Numbered from the stretch's first letter, positions 33,805 to 45,470 are shown. The stretch: 64,000 nucleotides of DNA from Anaerostipes sp. (GCA_028697725.1 JAQVEG010000002.1:22123-86122), one strand, 5' to 3'. Notes: generated by a model from the sequence alone, not told the origin. Program-made: numbers and translations.

Positions 33805-36800
33805 CTAATTTCCTTTTTTTCGATTGAAAATCATATAGATACAAGGTATAAAGACTAATGTCAACAAAGTTCCATAAATCAATCCACCAATTGTTACAAT
33901 TGCCATTGGCTGTACCATATCTGCCCCGCTTCCAAGTCCAATTGCCATCGTCGATAATCCTAATATGGTTGTAATTGCAGTCATAAAGATTGGACGAAGT
34001 CTCATGGAACTTGCCTGAAGAACTGCATCTTTTAACTCCATTCCACCTTCACGAAGCTGATTAATGGCATCTACAAGTACAATTCCATTATTTACAATAA
34101 TACCTGCCAGCATAACGAAACCAATCATAGCAATAATACTTAAATCTTTTCCAGCTACAAATAAACCAAGAAGTCCACCTGTAAATGCTAATGGAATCGT
34201 AAATAAAATGATAAATGGCGATTTTAATGACTGGAACTGTGCCACCATAATCAAATACATAAATACAATTGCAAGGAGCAACATTAATCCAATCTGACTT
34301 GTAGTATCATTAATAGATTCTAATTCTCCTGCCATTTTATAAGAATATCCCGTTGGAACATTACACGCTTTTAACTTAGAAGAAACCTTATTGCTGACCA
34401 ATCCAACATTGTAATTATCCTTCACTTCTGCTGTTACAGTTACCATACGTTCCTGAGAATTTCGAGTAATCGTTGATAAACTCTTACTCTGTGATAACGT
34501 TGCAATCTTTCCAAGTTTTACACTTTTACTCTCTCCATTTTTCGTTCCTGTAATCTTAATATTCTTTAGATCACTTTGTTTCATATTCTCTTTGGCTCCG
34601 TCAGAAACCTTTACATCCCAGTCTTCTTCTCCTTCTTCTAAGGTTGTTGCCTTTGAAGCATCTTGAAGTTTTGAATTCAATTGTTGATATACAGTGGCAA
34701 CGGTTAATCCATATGTGGTTGCCTTAGCTTTGTTTACACGAATATGAATATCTGGCGTTGTATCTTCTACTCCACTATTTATATTTTTCGTTCCAGGAAC
34801 ACTTTTTACTTTTTCCGCCACATCATTGGCAATTTCCTGAAGTTTTTCCATGTCATTTCCCTTGATTTCAACAGAAACTCCACTTCCTCCTAATGCACTC
34901 ATATCCATTTGTGATTCCTGAACTTCGATTTTACAATCAAATTTCTTTGTCTTTTTTATAATTTCATTTTTAATTTCTTTGTTGGACTGTTTTTTATTTT
35001 CATTTAACAAAATATACATACTTGAAGTCGTATCGTTAGAACTACTGCTTCCTGACAGTGAAGACATACTGACAGATGAAGAAGAACTGCTTTGCATCAT
35101 AGCTCCTACACTGTCCACATCTGAGATTTCACGTACTTTTTTCATTACCGTATCTGTCATGGCTGCTGTTTCTTTCTTACTGCTTCCCTTTTCCATCTCG
35201 ATACTAAGACTCATCTGCGTACTGTCCATACTTGGCATTAAAGATGTTCCCATTTTGGTTGCTCCAAAAATAGAAGCTCCAAATAATATAAATACAAGAA
35301 CAATTACTATGACTTTTTTATCTAAAACTCGATTTAATAGACGAACATATATATCTCGTATACGATTTACTAGCTTATTTTCTTTTTCAGTAACACGATG
35401 CAGTAATCCTGCTGACATCATTGGCACAAGGGTCAATGCAATGATCAAACTTGCAATTAAGGAATATCCAATGGTCAAAGCCATATCCACAAACAACTTT
35501 CTTGTGATTCCTGTTGTAAATACAATTGGAAGAAATACAGATATGGTTGTAAGGGTTGATGCTGCAATGGCTCCAGCCACTTGTTTCGCTCCTGTAATCG
35601 CTGCTTCTTTTACTGGAATTCCCTGCTTTCTCAGCCTGTAAATATTTTCAATAACTACAATGGAATTATCCACCAGCATACCAACACCTAAGGCTAATCC
35701 AGAAAGTGAAATAACATTTAAAGTAATTCCACTAAAATACATCATAACAATGGCAAACACCACACTAATCGGTATAGAACATGCAATTACAAACGTTGGT
35801 TTTATATCTTTTAGGAAAAAGAATAAAATCAAAATAGCAAGAACTGCTCCCATTCCTAGATTTTGAAGCACTGAATTTACAATCATATTGATGTAAACTC
35901 CTTGATCCATAATATTGTTATAGTGAAGACCTTTATTTTCCTTTGTCAAAGTATCTAGTTTATCGGCAATTCGGCTGGATACATCGGCAGTTGAATAATT
36001 ATTTTGTTTTTGTACTGTAAGTAAAACTCCGTCATTTCCGTTTACTCTACAGTAAATATCATCTTTGTTATTTACAACTGCTACATCTGCAACATCGCTT
36101 AATGTAATCGGTGCAAATCCATCAATCCCCAAATCCATTAATTCCAAATTCTCTAGTTCATCCTGACTTTCTACTTTGTCTCCCACGCGAACTAAATACT
36201 TCACATTGTCTTCTGTAATATAACCAGCTGGCATCTCAAAATTCTGAGCAACTAATAATTGTTTTACTGTATCGACTGTAATTTTATCTTTCAAATTCGC
36301 TGCTGCTTTTGCCGCTGCTTTACTGCTGTCTAACTGCTGTTGTCCAGCTGATATACCACTTTCCCCCTGTGCAATGCTAATGGCTCCAGAAGTAATTTTT
36401 TGATTTGCAGTATTTCCTTGAATTTGTAGTTTGGTTAAGTTTGTATCTAAGGTTTTCTTTCCCTTTTGAATCTCCTTTAATGCAGCCTCAAGTTTTCCAA
36501 TATTAGCATCTAAGGTTTTAATATTTCCTGATAAAACAGATGACTGCTTTTCTAACTCCGAAATTTGAAGTTTAAGCTGTTCTTTTGCGGCGGCATTTGT
36601 TTCATTTTCCAACTGATCTTTTAATGTATCAACCTGTGTCTCTAATGTCCCCTTTGCAATTTGGAGAGCCATTTTTTGATTCTGAAGATTTGTAATTGCA
36701 CTTGTAATTTCTACCTCTTTTTGTGCAATGGTTAGCTTTCCATCCAACAAAGAGGTCTGTGCTTTTGCAAGGGTCTGGTTTAGCTTTTGAGATTGGGAAT

Positions 36801-37485
36801 CTAGTTGTTTTTTCCCACTTTCCAACTTACTTTTTGTTTTATCTAGCTTGGCCTGTGCTTCATCAAACTGGCCTTCCATGGCTTTTTGAACACGTTTATT
36901 TAGAGATTTAATTTTGTCCTCATTTATAATTACATGAAGATTTTCCTCTAACATTCCTGTTTTATTTACAGATGCAACCCCTTCTACAGCCTCAATTGAT
37001 GGAGAAACCTTATCGTTCACCAATTTAGAAAGCTGGGTGGTATCTAATTGATCAGAGTCTAGAGCCGTAACTAACACTGGCATCATATTAGGATTCAACT
37101 TCATAATCGTTGATGTTCCAACTTCGTCTGGCCAATACCCCTTAATCATATCAAGCTTTTCTTTCATGTCCAAGGATGCTGTATCCATATTGGCATCGCC
37201 CTCAAATTCAAGCATGACAACAGACATATTCTCGCTAGAATATGATGTTACTTCCTTAATATTCGATACCGTAGCCATAGACTGCTCTACAGGCTTTGTA
37301 ACCGTTGTTTCCACCTGTTCTGGTGACGCCCCTTGATAAGTTGTCATAACCAATGCATATGGCATCTCCATACTAGGCAGCAAATCTGTTGTCATCTTTG
37401 AAAAAGATACAACCCCTAAAATAATAATCAGTACGATTCCTACAATCACTGTAAATGGTTTTCGTACACTGAACTTTGATAACAT
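33805..37485 (-). CDS. RND-superfamily exporter (HAE-like) with coiled-coil insertion
   Basis: A 1226-residue inner-membrane proton-driven exporter, longer than the usual 1020-1050. The first helix (about 11-28) and porter domain start canonically (GASPEQVETTVTKPVE, about residue 52). At about 196-400 there is a Lys/Gln/Leu-rich coiled coil of roughly 200 residues; the fold resumes with LLVAQNFEMPAG, equivalent to the LRAQN segment of AcrB-type pumps. Twelve membrane helices are implied, with GLALGVGMLVDNSIVVIEN in the first block and MIGFVMLAGIIVNNGIVLVD in the second. A Ser-rich stretch lies near 800. Gram-positive relatives include SwrC/YerP (surfactin resistance). It follows a MarR repressor by 26 bp. 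Confidence 0.92.
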   Translation of the reverse strand: MLSKFSVRKPFTVIVGIVLIIILGVVSFSKMTTDLLPSMEMPYALVMTTYQGASPEQVETTVTKPVEQSMATVSNIKEVTSYSSENMSVVMLEFEGDANMDTASLDMKEKLDMIKGYWPDEVGTSTIMKLNPNMMPVLVTALDSDQLDTTQLSKLVNDKVSPSIEAVEGVASVNKTGMLEENLHVIINEDKIKSLNKRVQKAMEGQFDEAQAKLDKTKSKLESGKKQLDSQSQKLNQTLAKAQTSLLDGKLTIAQKEVEITSAITNLQNQKMALQIAKGTLETQVDTLKDQLENETNAAAKEQLKLQISELEKQSSVLSGNIKTLDANIGKLEAALKEIQKGKKTLDTNLTKLQIQGNTANQKITSGAISIAQGESGISAGQQQLDSSKAAAKAAANLKDKITVDTVKQLLVAQNFEMPAGYITEDNVKYLVRVGDKVESQDELENLELMDLGIDGFAPITLSDVADVAVVNNKDDIYCRVNGNDGVLLTVQKQNNYSTADVSSRIADKLDTLTKENKGLHYNNIMDQGVYINMIVNSVLQNLGMGAVLAILILFFFLKDIKPTFVIACSIPISVVFAIVMMYFSGITLNVISLSGLALGVGMLVDNSIVVIENIYRLRKQGIPVKEAAITGAKQVAGAIAASTLTTISVFLPIVFTTGITRKLFVDMALTIGYSLIASLIIALTLVPMMSAGLLHRVTEKENKLVNRIRDIYVRLLNRVLDKKVIVIVLVFILFGASIFGATKMGTSLMPSMDSTQMSLSIEMEKGSSKKETAAMTDTVMKKVREISDVDSVGAMMQSSSSSSVSMSSLSGSSSSNDTTSSMYILLNENKKQSNKEIKNEIIKKTKKFDCKIEVQESQMDMSALGGSGVSVEIKGNDMEKLQEIANDVAEKVKSVPGTKNINSGVEDTTPDIHIRVNKAKATTYGLTVATVYQQLNSKLQDASKATTLEEGEEDWDVKVSDGAKENMKQSDLKNIKITGTKNGESKSVKLGKIATLSQSKSLSTITRNSQERMVTVTAEVKDNYNVGLVSNKVSSKLKACNVPTGYSYKMAGELESINDTTSQIGLMLLLAIVFMYLIMVAQFQSLKSPFIILFTIPLAFTGGLLGLFVAGKDLSIIAMIGFVMLAGIIVNNGIVLVDAINQLREGGMELKDAVLQASSMRLRPIFMTAITTILGLSTMAIGLGSGADMVQPMAIVTIGGLIYGTLLTLVFIPCIYMIFNRKKGN

Positions 37486-37511
37486 AATTTTCCCTTTCTG
37501 CTCTTAATTCT

Positions 37512-37931
37512 CTAGTCTGCAACAGCCTTTCCTATTTTGTGAAGTGTTTCAATAAATACTTCCATCTCTTCTTTTCCCACTTCATCTATAATATGTTCCA
37601 TCTTGCTGATTGCCTTTTCTCTTTTTCCTTCAACAAAAGACTTCCCCTCTTCTGTAATTTCTACCACTGTCTTTCTGGCATCTTTGGGAGAATGATACTT
37701 TCGTATTAGATGTCTTTGCTCCATCTTCTTTAAAAGAGTTGCCACTCTGGCCGTACTTACCTTCATCTCATTGGCAATATCCCCTGCAATCACTTCTTGC
37801 TCTTGACAATCTAAATACATACAAACGAATATAATTCCATGATCAAAATCATTAATTTTCTGAAAAAGTTGATTGGGACAGCTTCCCTGCATCTTGTCTA
37901 ATACTTCTATTGCAACTTCTCTTTGATTCAT
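37512..37931 (-). CDS. MarR-family transcriptional regulator
   Basis: A 139-residue regulator with a winged helix (GDIANEMKVSTARVATLLKKMEQRHLIRK, about 46-74) and the wing KYHSPKDARKTVVEIT. It heads the operon containing the RND exporter and is divergent from a superoxide dismutase gene. It most likely represses the pump and itself in response to a toxic ligand, as is usual for MarR-pump pairs. Confidence 0.92.
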   Translation of the reverse strand: MNQREVAIEVLDKMQGSCPNQLFQKINDFDHGIIFVCMYLDCQEQEVIAGDIANEMKVSTARVATLLKKMEQRHLIRKYHSPKDARKTVVEITEEGKSFVEGKREKAISKMEHIIDEVGKEEMEVFIETLHKIGKAVAD

Positions 37932-37954
37932 ATGCCCTCCTTTATCTAACTATG

Positions 37955-37983
37955 TTAACTATTGTACTCTTGTAAAATATAAT
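37955..37983 (+). promoter_or_regulatory. Promoter of the superoxide dismutase gene
   Basis: TTAACT, 17-bp spacer, TATAAT, about 77 bp upstream of the ATG at 38060. It occupies nearly the same DNA as the marR promoter on the opposite strand. Confidence 0.55.
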
Positions 37984-37988
37984 GTCAA
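37961..37988 (-). promoter_or_regulatory. Promoter of the marR-RND operon, with TAACTAT repeats
   Basis: Minus strand TTGACA, 16-bp spacer, TACAAT. Two copies of TAACTAT (37947-37953 and 37956-37962), 9 bp apart, lie at its -10/start region and could be the MarR operator. Confidence 0.6.
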
Positions 37989-38059
37989 GAACAACACTCT
38001 TGCATCTTTCTCGAATATTTTTATCTCTTACGCGTAAATATATAAAAAAGGAATCAATT

Positions 38060-38689
38060 ATGAACGAAACTTATCCCTTTACAATCTCACCTTTACCCTA
38101 CTCTTATTATGCTCTTGAACCATTCCTTGACCATGAGGTTCTTGTGTTTCATCATCAGGAACATTACGCAGCCTATGTAAAAGGACTCAACGCCACTTTA
38201 AAGCCACATCCTAAACTACAAAAAATGACCATGGAATCATTAATTCAAAATGCCCATACACTCCCTGAACCCCTTCAAACTCAGGTCATACGAAATGCAG
38301 GCGGGGTATATAATCATCAATTATATTTTGATTCAATGAACAGTCCTTCCTTTTCCCTTCCAAAAGATTCTCTTTTCAAAAAATTAACAGAAGATTTTAG
38401 TTCTTTCGATAACTTTTTAAACAAGTTTCTGGAACAGTGTATGGCACTCTTTGGTTCTGGCTATGTTTGGCTTGTTTTAAATCAAAATACTTTAGACATA
38501 ACTTCCACTCCTAATCAGGATACACCCCTTACTCGTCAGCAAAAACCTCTTCTTTGCATTGACCTTTGGGAACACGCCTACTATCTTCAATATCAAAATC
38601 GTAGGTCAGACTATATTAATAACTGGTTTTCTTTAATTAACTGGGAGCATGTACTAAAGCTTTATGTGAGTGCAGAAAAAAAGAGCTGA
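38060..38689 (+). CDS. sodA: Superoxide dismutase, Mn-type signature
   Basis: Start moved to the ATG at 38060 (MNETYPF) behind AAAAAGGA; product 209 residues. The four metal ligands are present: His31 in VFHHQEH, His in NHQLYF, and Asp and His in DLWEHAYY. Two features point to manganese: Gln in TPNQDTPL and Gly in the NAGGVYNH segment, where iron enzymes carry their Gln. Some positions differ from common forms (Tyr in GSGYVW, Phe in EPFLD). It protects an anaerobe from brief oxygen exposure. It is divergent from marR, and its stop lies inside the shared terminator. Confidence 0.9.
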   Translation: MNETYPFTISPLPYSYYALEPFLDHEVLVFHHQEHYAAYVKGLNATLKPHPKLQKMTMESLIQNAHTLPEPLQTQVIRNAGGVYNHQLYFDSMNSPSFSLPKDSLFKKLTEDFSSFDNFLNKFLEQCMALFGSGYVWLVLNQNTLDITSTPNQDTPLTRQQKPLLCIDLWEHAYYLQYQNRRSDYINNWFSLINWEHVLKLYVSAEKKS

Positions 38690-38712
38690 AACAATTACGT
38701 TTCAACTCTTTT
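38679..38712. terminator. Bidirectional terminator between sod and guaB
   Basis: AAAAGAGCTGAAAC / GTTTCAACTCTTTT, a 14-bp stem with one mismatch, T-rich at both sides. The TGA stop of the sod gene lies in the left arm. Confidence 0.8.
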
Positions 38713-38727
38713 GTTTCTATCTTCCTT

Positions 38728-40194
<1,467 letters not shown>

Positions 40195-40226
40195 TCATTC
40201 GTTTTTATTTTGATTTATAGCTAGTA

Positions 40227-40255
40227 AATATACCAAAAAAATGTCTTTTTGTCAA
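40227..40255 (-). promoter_or_regulatory. Promoter of guaB
   Basis: Minus strand TTGACA, 17-bp spacer, TATATT. The -35 box sits in the loop of a short hairpin (AAATGTC / GACATTT) followed by a T run, which is a likely terminator of the upstream HAD gene. Confidence 0.75.
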
Positions 40256-40262
40256 CGACATT
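40238..40262 (-). terminator. Probable terminator of the HAD gene, overlapping the guaB promoter
   Basis: Stem AAATGTC / GACATTT with an 11-nt loop followed by more T residues on the minus strand. Confidence 0.45.
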
Positions 40263-40270
40263 TCCTTGAT

Positions 40271-40921
40271 TTAATTCATTTTTTCTAATACATCAATGAC
40301 TTCATTTAGATTTTGTTTTTCACACAAACACAATTGTCTGGTTCTCTCGTCTGGTTCTATCTTATCTGGTATCATAATTGACTTCATACCCGCTGCACTG
40401 GCTGCAGCAATTCCTGACAATGCATCCTCTAACACAAGACAGTTTTGAGGCTGAACACCTATGGTACTAGCTGCCTTTAGGAATATATCTGGTGCAGGCT
40501 TTCCCTTCTCCACCATGTCTCCTGAAATAACAGTATCAAAATAAGTATCCACCTCTGCCATCTTAAGATAACGATTCACTTCGCTTCCGTTGGTAGAACT
40601 TGCCACCGCCATTTTGTAATCTCCATTCAAATATTCTAACAGGTTGATTAATCCAGACTTAATTGGAACTCCATTTTCCTTCACCCAATCTGTAACATAG
40701 TTTAATTTCATATTCCATGATGTCTCAAAATCAAAATTTCCATGACAGATTTCAGAAAAATAGTTTTCGATTTGATCGACTCCTTTTCCAAAAATATTAT
40801 ATACATGTTCTTCTTGTATTGGATATCCTAATTCCTTTGCCACCCATTCCCACGCAGGAACAGCCAAAGTTTCTGTATCAAACATCAACCCATCCATATC
40901 AAAAATAACTGCTTCTATCAT
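40271..40921 (-). CDS. HAD-IA phosphatase (beta-phosphoglucomutase-like)
   Basis: Start set at the ATG at 40921 (MIEAVIFDMDG) behind GGAAAGG; the track used a TTG further up. The 216-residue product has motif I FDMDGLMFDTE, the Asp that starts the cap, motif II ASSTNG (about 107), the motif III Lys in KGKPAPDIF and motif IV LEDALSGIAAA. The second Asp and cap resemble the beta-phosphoglucomutase and sugar-phosphate phosphatase subgroup. Exact substrate unknown. Confidence 0.87.
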   Translation of the reverse strand: MIEAVIFDMDGLMFDTETLAVPAWEWVAKELGYPIQEEHVYNIFGKGVDQIENYFSEICHGNFDFETSWNMKLNYVTDWVKENGVPIKSGLINLLEYLNGDYKMAVASSTNGSEVNRYLKMAEVDTYFDTVISGDMVEKGKPAPDIFLKAASTIGVQPQNCLVLEDALSGIAAASAAGMKSIMIPDKIEPDERTRQLCLCEKQNLNEVIDVLEKMN

Positions 40922-40944
40922 ACATTTTCCTTTCCAATACAATG

Positions 40945-40977
40945 AAAAAGCAAGGAGACTCCATATGAAATCCCCTC
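40945..40977 (-). terminator. Possible terminator after the PTS IIA gene
   Basis: AGGGGA / TCTCCT stem (one G-U pair) with a 12-nt loop, then TTGCTTTTTC on the minus strand. Confidence 0.4.
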
Positions 40978-40992
40978 ACTTAATAATACATT

Positions 40993-41364
40993 TTATTCTT
41001 CTTTTAAAATTGAAATTTGTGATCCTTCAGACAATCTTGGCATAGGTTTTGCTTCTACACAAATACTTCCTGGTAAACCAGCTTCTGATGCTCCGCTAAA
41101 TACAACGGTCAAGTGTCCTAGTGTTTCTAGATTAGACTGTGCAATATTTCCAACTGCTGTGATTTTGTAAATAGAACCATCAATATCTAAACTGTCTCCT
41201 GGAACAATCTCTCCTGCAATAGGCTTCACATCAATAAAATGACAAAAATCTTTTAGTGTATCTGGCACATTTTCTCCAAAAAGAACAAACATTCCTTCAT
41301 CAAAAAAGGCTTCAACTTGGTCACCTAATTCATTGACCTTTGTTTGAAAAATAGTTTTACTCAT
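40993..41364 (-). CDS. PTS glucitol/sorbitol-type IIA component, orphan
   Basis: A 123-residue protein of the PTSIIA-gutA family: it starts MSKTIFQTKVNELG, has the family segment KITAVGNIAQSNLETLGHLTVVFSG (about residues 68-92) and AGLPGSICVEA near the end. A candidate phosphorylated His is in DFCHFID (about 42). No IIB, IIC or sorbitol dehydrogenase gene is nearby; instead it lies 12 bp after nfnB. An orphan IIA could have a regulatory rather than a transport role. Confidence 0.85.
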   Translation of the reverse strand: MSKTIFQTKVNELGDQVEAFFDEGMFVLFGENVPDTLKDFCHFIDVKPIAGEIVPGDSLDIDGSIYKITAVGNIAQSNLETLGHLTVVFSGASEAGLPGSICVEAKPMPRLSEGSQISILKEE

Positions 41365-41376
41365 AGTTTGGTCCTC

Positions 41377-42768
41377 CTACTCTCCCATTAATTTCTTATC
41401 AATGGCTGCAGCTGCTGTTTTACCAGCCCCCATTGCAAGAATAACTGTTGCAGCACCTGTTACAGTATCTCCTCCAGCGTATACTCCTTCTTTGCTTGTC
41501 TTCATTGTATCTTCATCAACAATAATTCCACCCCATTTTTGAACATCAAGTCCTGGAGTTGTGTGACGAATTAATGGATTTGGACTTTGACCAATTGCAA
41601 TAACAACAGTATCAACGTCAAGATCATAATTTGATCCTTCAATTGGAACTGGACGTCTTCTTCCAGATGCATCTGGTTCTCCAAGTTCCTGCTTTACAAT
41701 CTCCATTTTGTCTACCCATCCGTCTTCGTTTCCTTTGACAGCAACTGGATTATTTAAGAATCTGAAAATAATTCCTTCTTCTTTTGCATGGTGTAATTCT
41801 TCTAAACGTGCTGGTGCTTCTTCTTCGCTACGACGATATACAATGTATACTTCTTCCGCTCCCAAACGCTTCGCTGTTCTAGCAGCATCCATTGCTACAT
41901 TTCCTGCTCCTACAACGGCAACTTTCTTTCCAATCTTCACTGGAGTTGCTACTTCTGGGAATTTGTATCCCTTCATTAAGTTGACACGAGTCAAGAATTC
42001 ATTTGCTGAATAAACACCTAATAAGTTCTCTCCTGGAATGTTAAGGAAACGTGGCAATCCTGCTCCACTTCCTACAAATACTGCTTCGTATCCATCTTCC
42101 ATTAATTCATCAATGGTAACAGAACGTCCAACAATGACGTTAGTTTCAATCTTAACTCCAAGTTTCTCTACAGATTCAATTTCCTTTGCTACCAAATCCT
42201 TTGGTAGACGGAATTCAGGAATACCATAACTTAATACACCACCAGCTTTATGTAAAGCTTCAAATACAGTTACGTCATATCCCTTTTTAATTAATTCTCC
42301 AGCACATGTAATTCCAGCTGGTCCACATCCAACAACAGCAACTTTTTTGCCATTCTTTTCAATCTTAACCTGAGCTGGCTTTGCATTGGCCATATGATAA
42401 TCTGCTACAAATCGTTCCATACGTCCGATTCCAACAGCCTCTCCTTTAATTCCACGAACACATTTACCTTCACATTGATTTTCTTGAGGACAGACACGTC
42501 CACAAATTGCTGGTAATGCATTCTCACTTGTAATAACTTGGTATGCACCTTCAAAATCTCCAGCTGCAACCTTTTCAATAAATTCTGGAATCGGTACATT
42601 CACTGGGCATCCATTGACACAAGGTTTATTCTTACAATTCAAACAGCGAGTTGCTTCTTCCATTGCCATCTCTTTTGTATATCCTAAAGTTACTTCTTCA
42701 AAGTTCTTATTACGTACATTAGGGTCTTGTTCTGGCATTGGTACTTTTGTTAGGCTCATATTTGCCAT
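41377..42768 (-). CDS. nfnB: NfnB-like subunit of ferredoxin:NADP oxidoreductase (GltD/GltA family)
   Basis: A 463-residue flavoprotein. The N-terminus binds two 4Fe-4S clusters (RCLNCKNKPCVNGCP, about 36-50, then ICGRVCPQENQCEGKC, about 90-105). Two Rossmann folds follow: VAVVGCGPAGITCAGE (FAD, about 145) and VAVVGAGNVAMDAAR (NADPH, about 286), ending with YAGGDTVTGAATV. Alone it would be annotated as glutamate synthase small subunit or GltA. Directly preceded by a PyrK-like gene, it fits NfnB of the electron-bifurcating NADH-dependent ferredoxin:NADP oxidoreductase. No glutamate synthase large subunit is next to it. Confidence 0.87.
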   Translation of the reverse strand: MANMSLTKVPMPEQDPNVRNKNFEEVTLGYTKEMAMEEATRCLNCKNKPCVNGCPVNVPIPEFIEKVAAGDFEGAYQVITSENALPAICGRVCPQENQCEGKCVRGIKGEAVGIGRMERFVADYHMANAKPAQVKIEKNGKKVAVVGCGPAGITCAGELIKKGYDVTVFEALHKAGGVLSYGIPEFRLPKDLVAKEIESVEKLGVKIETNVIVGRSVTIDELMEDGYEAVFVGSGAGLPRFLNIPGENLLGVYSANEFLTRVNLMKGYKFPEVATPVKIGKKVAVVGAGNVAMDAARTAKRLGAEEVYIVYRRSEEEAPARLEELHHAKEEGIIFRFLNNPVAVKGNEDGWVDKMEIVKQELGEPDASGRRRPVPIEGSNYDLDVDTVVIAIGQSPNPLIRHTTPGLDVQKWGGIIVDEDTMKTSKEGVYAGGDTVTGAATVILAMGAGKTAAAAIDKKLMGE

Positions 42769-42770
42769 GA

Positions 42771-43592
42771 TTATTCACCTCTTCCTATCTTACATTGATG
42801 TTCTTCTTCTTTAAACATAGTTTGACGCTTCATACATTCATCAAAATCAACTTTGAAACCGTCAAAATCTGGTCCGTCTACACATGCAAACTTTGTCTCA
42901 CCACCGATGGTTACACGACATCCTCCACACATACCAGTTCCATCAATCATAATAGGATTTAAAGAAACCATTGTTGGGATATTATGCTGTTTTGTTATCT
43001 TTACAACATTCTTCATCATAATTAAAGGTCCAATGGAAATTACTTCATCAAACTTAACTCCGGCAGCAATCTTCTCTTCTAATACAGTTGTAACAAATCC
43101 CTTTGTTCCTAAGCTTCCGTCATCTGTTGCAATGTAAACATTGTCACAGAATTCTTCAAATAATTCCTTCAATAGAACATACTCTGCACTCTTACCACCA
43201 ATAATAACATCTACCTTGGTTCCAAGTTTAGCAAGTTTTCTTAGTTGTGGATATAGTGGTGCTGCACCAACTCCACCTGCCACACCAATGACACGATCTT
43301 TCTTTTCTAACTCAGCAGGTTGTCCCAACGGACCTACAAAATCAGTTACAAATTCGCCTTCTTTTTTCTTGCTCAATAATTCCGTTGTATATCCTACGAT
43401 TTGATAAATAATAGTAACAGTTTCTTTTTCCCTATCGTAATCAGCAATGGTCAATGGTACTCTCTCCCCATCTTCATCTACACGAATAATAATAAACTGC
43501 CCTGGTTCACACTTTTTTGCAACATATGGCGCATGAATCTCCATCAATTCCACCAAATTGTTCAGTGTCTGTTTTTTTACTATCTTATACAC
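42771..43592 (-). CDS. nfnA: NfnA-like subunit of ferredoxin:NADP oxidoreductase
   Basis: A 273-residue ferredoxin-NADP-reductase-like protein related to PyrK and SudB. Start placed at the GTG at 43592 (VYKIVKKQ), 6 bp after AGAGGTG; the track start at 43601 overlaps that site. The FAD-binding region contains ERVPLTIADYD (about 43-53) and the NAD part GVAGGVGAAPLYP (about 108). The C-terminus holds 2Fe-2S cysteines (GTGMCGGCRV then FACVDGPDFDG). Two bp before nfnB; together they link NADH, NADPH and ferredoxin pools in anaerobes. Confidence 0.87.
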   Translation of the reverse strand: MYKIVKKQTLNNLVELMEIHAPYVAKKCEPGQFIIIRVDEDGERVPLTIADYDREKETVTIIYQIVGYTTELLSKKKEGEFVTDFVGPLGQPAELEKKDRVIGVAGGVGAAPLYPQLRKLAKLGTKVDVIIGGKSAEYVLLKELFEEFCDNVYIATDDGSLGTKGFVTTVLEEKIAAGVKFDEVISIGPLIMMKNVVKITKQHNIPTMVSLNPIMIDGTGMCGGCRVTIGGETKFACVDGPDFDGFKVDFDECMKRQTMFKEEEHQCKIGRGE

Positions 43593-43689
43593 GAAACACA
43601 CCTCTTTCTTCTTTTAAATAGTATCTTTGTCTATTATACATTGTAAAACAATATTAGAAAAGCACTTTTTGTTTTTTTGCATTAAATGC

Positions 43690-43718
43690 ATTATACAAAA
43701 TTTAATTTCATTTGTCTA
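43690..43718 (-). promoter_or_regulatory. Promoter 2 of the nfn genes
   Basis: Minus strand TAGACA, 17-bp spacer, TATAAT, about 95 bp before nfnA. Confidence 0.65.
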
Positions 43719-43746
43719 GTTTATAAAAAATATTATTTCTTGTCAA
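43718..43746 (-). promoter_or_regulatory. Promoter 1 of the nfn genes
   Basis: Minus strand TTGACA, 17-bp spacer, TAAACT, directly after the groEL terminator. Its -10 box abuts and partly overlaps the -35 box of promoter 2. Confidence 0.45.
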
Positions 43747-43748
43747 TT

Positions 43749-43786
43749 AAAAAAACCGCATTAGTTGATAATTATAACTAATGCGG
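43749..43786 (-). terminator. Terminator after groEL
   Basis: CCGCATTAGTT / AACTAATGCGG, perfect 11-bp stem with a 9-nt loop and a run of seven T on the minus strand. Confidence 0.92.
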
Positions 43787-43825
43787 CAAATTCTAGATAT
43801 TTTATTTTATGAAATGGTCAGATAA

Positions 43826-45454
<1,629 letters not shown>

Positions 45455-45470
45455 TTATATTCCTCCAAAT

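Noticed and set aside
34979-35641. 220-residue plus-strand ORF inside the RND gene
   Set aside because: Antisense shadow of a strongly conserved coding region, without a ribosome-binding site or recognisable protein.
41377-42768. Glutamate synthase small subunit as the final call
   Set aside because: No large subunit nearby and a PyrK-like partner 2 bp upstream fits NfnB better; the glutamate synthase reading cannot be fully excluded.
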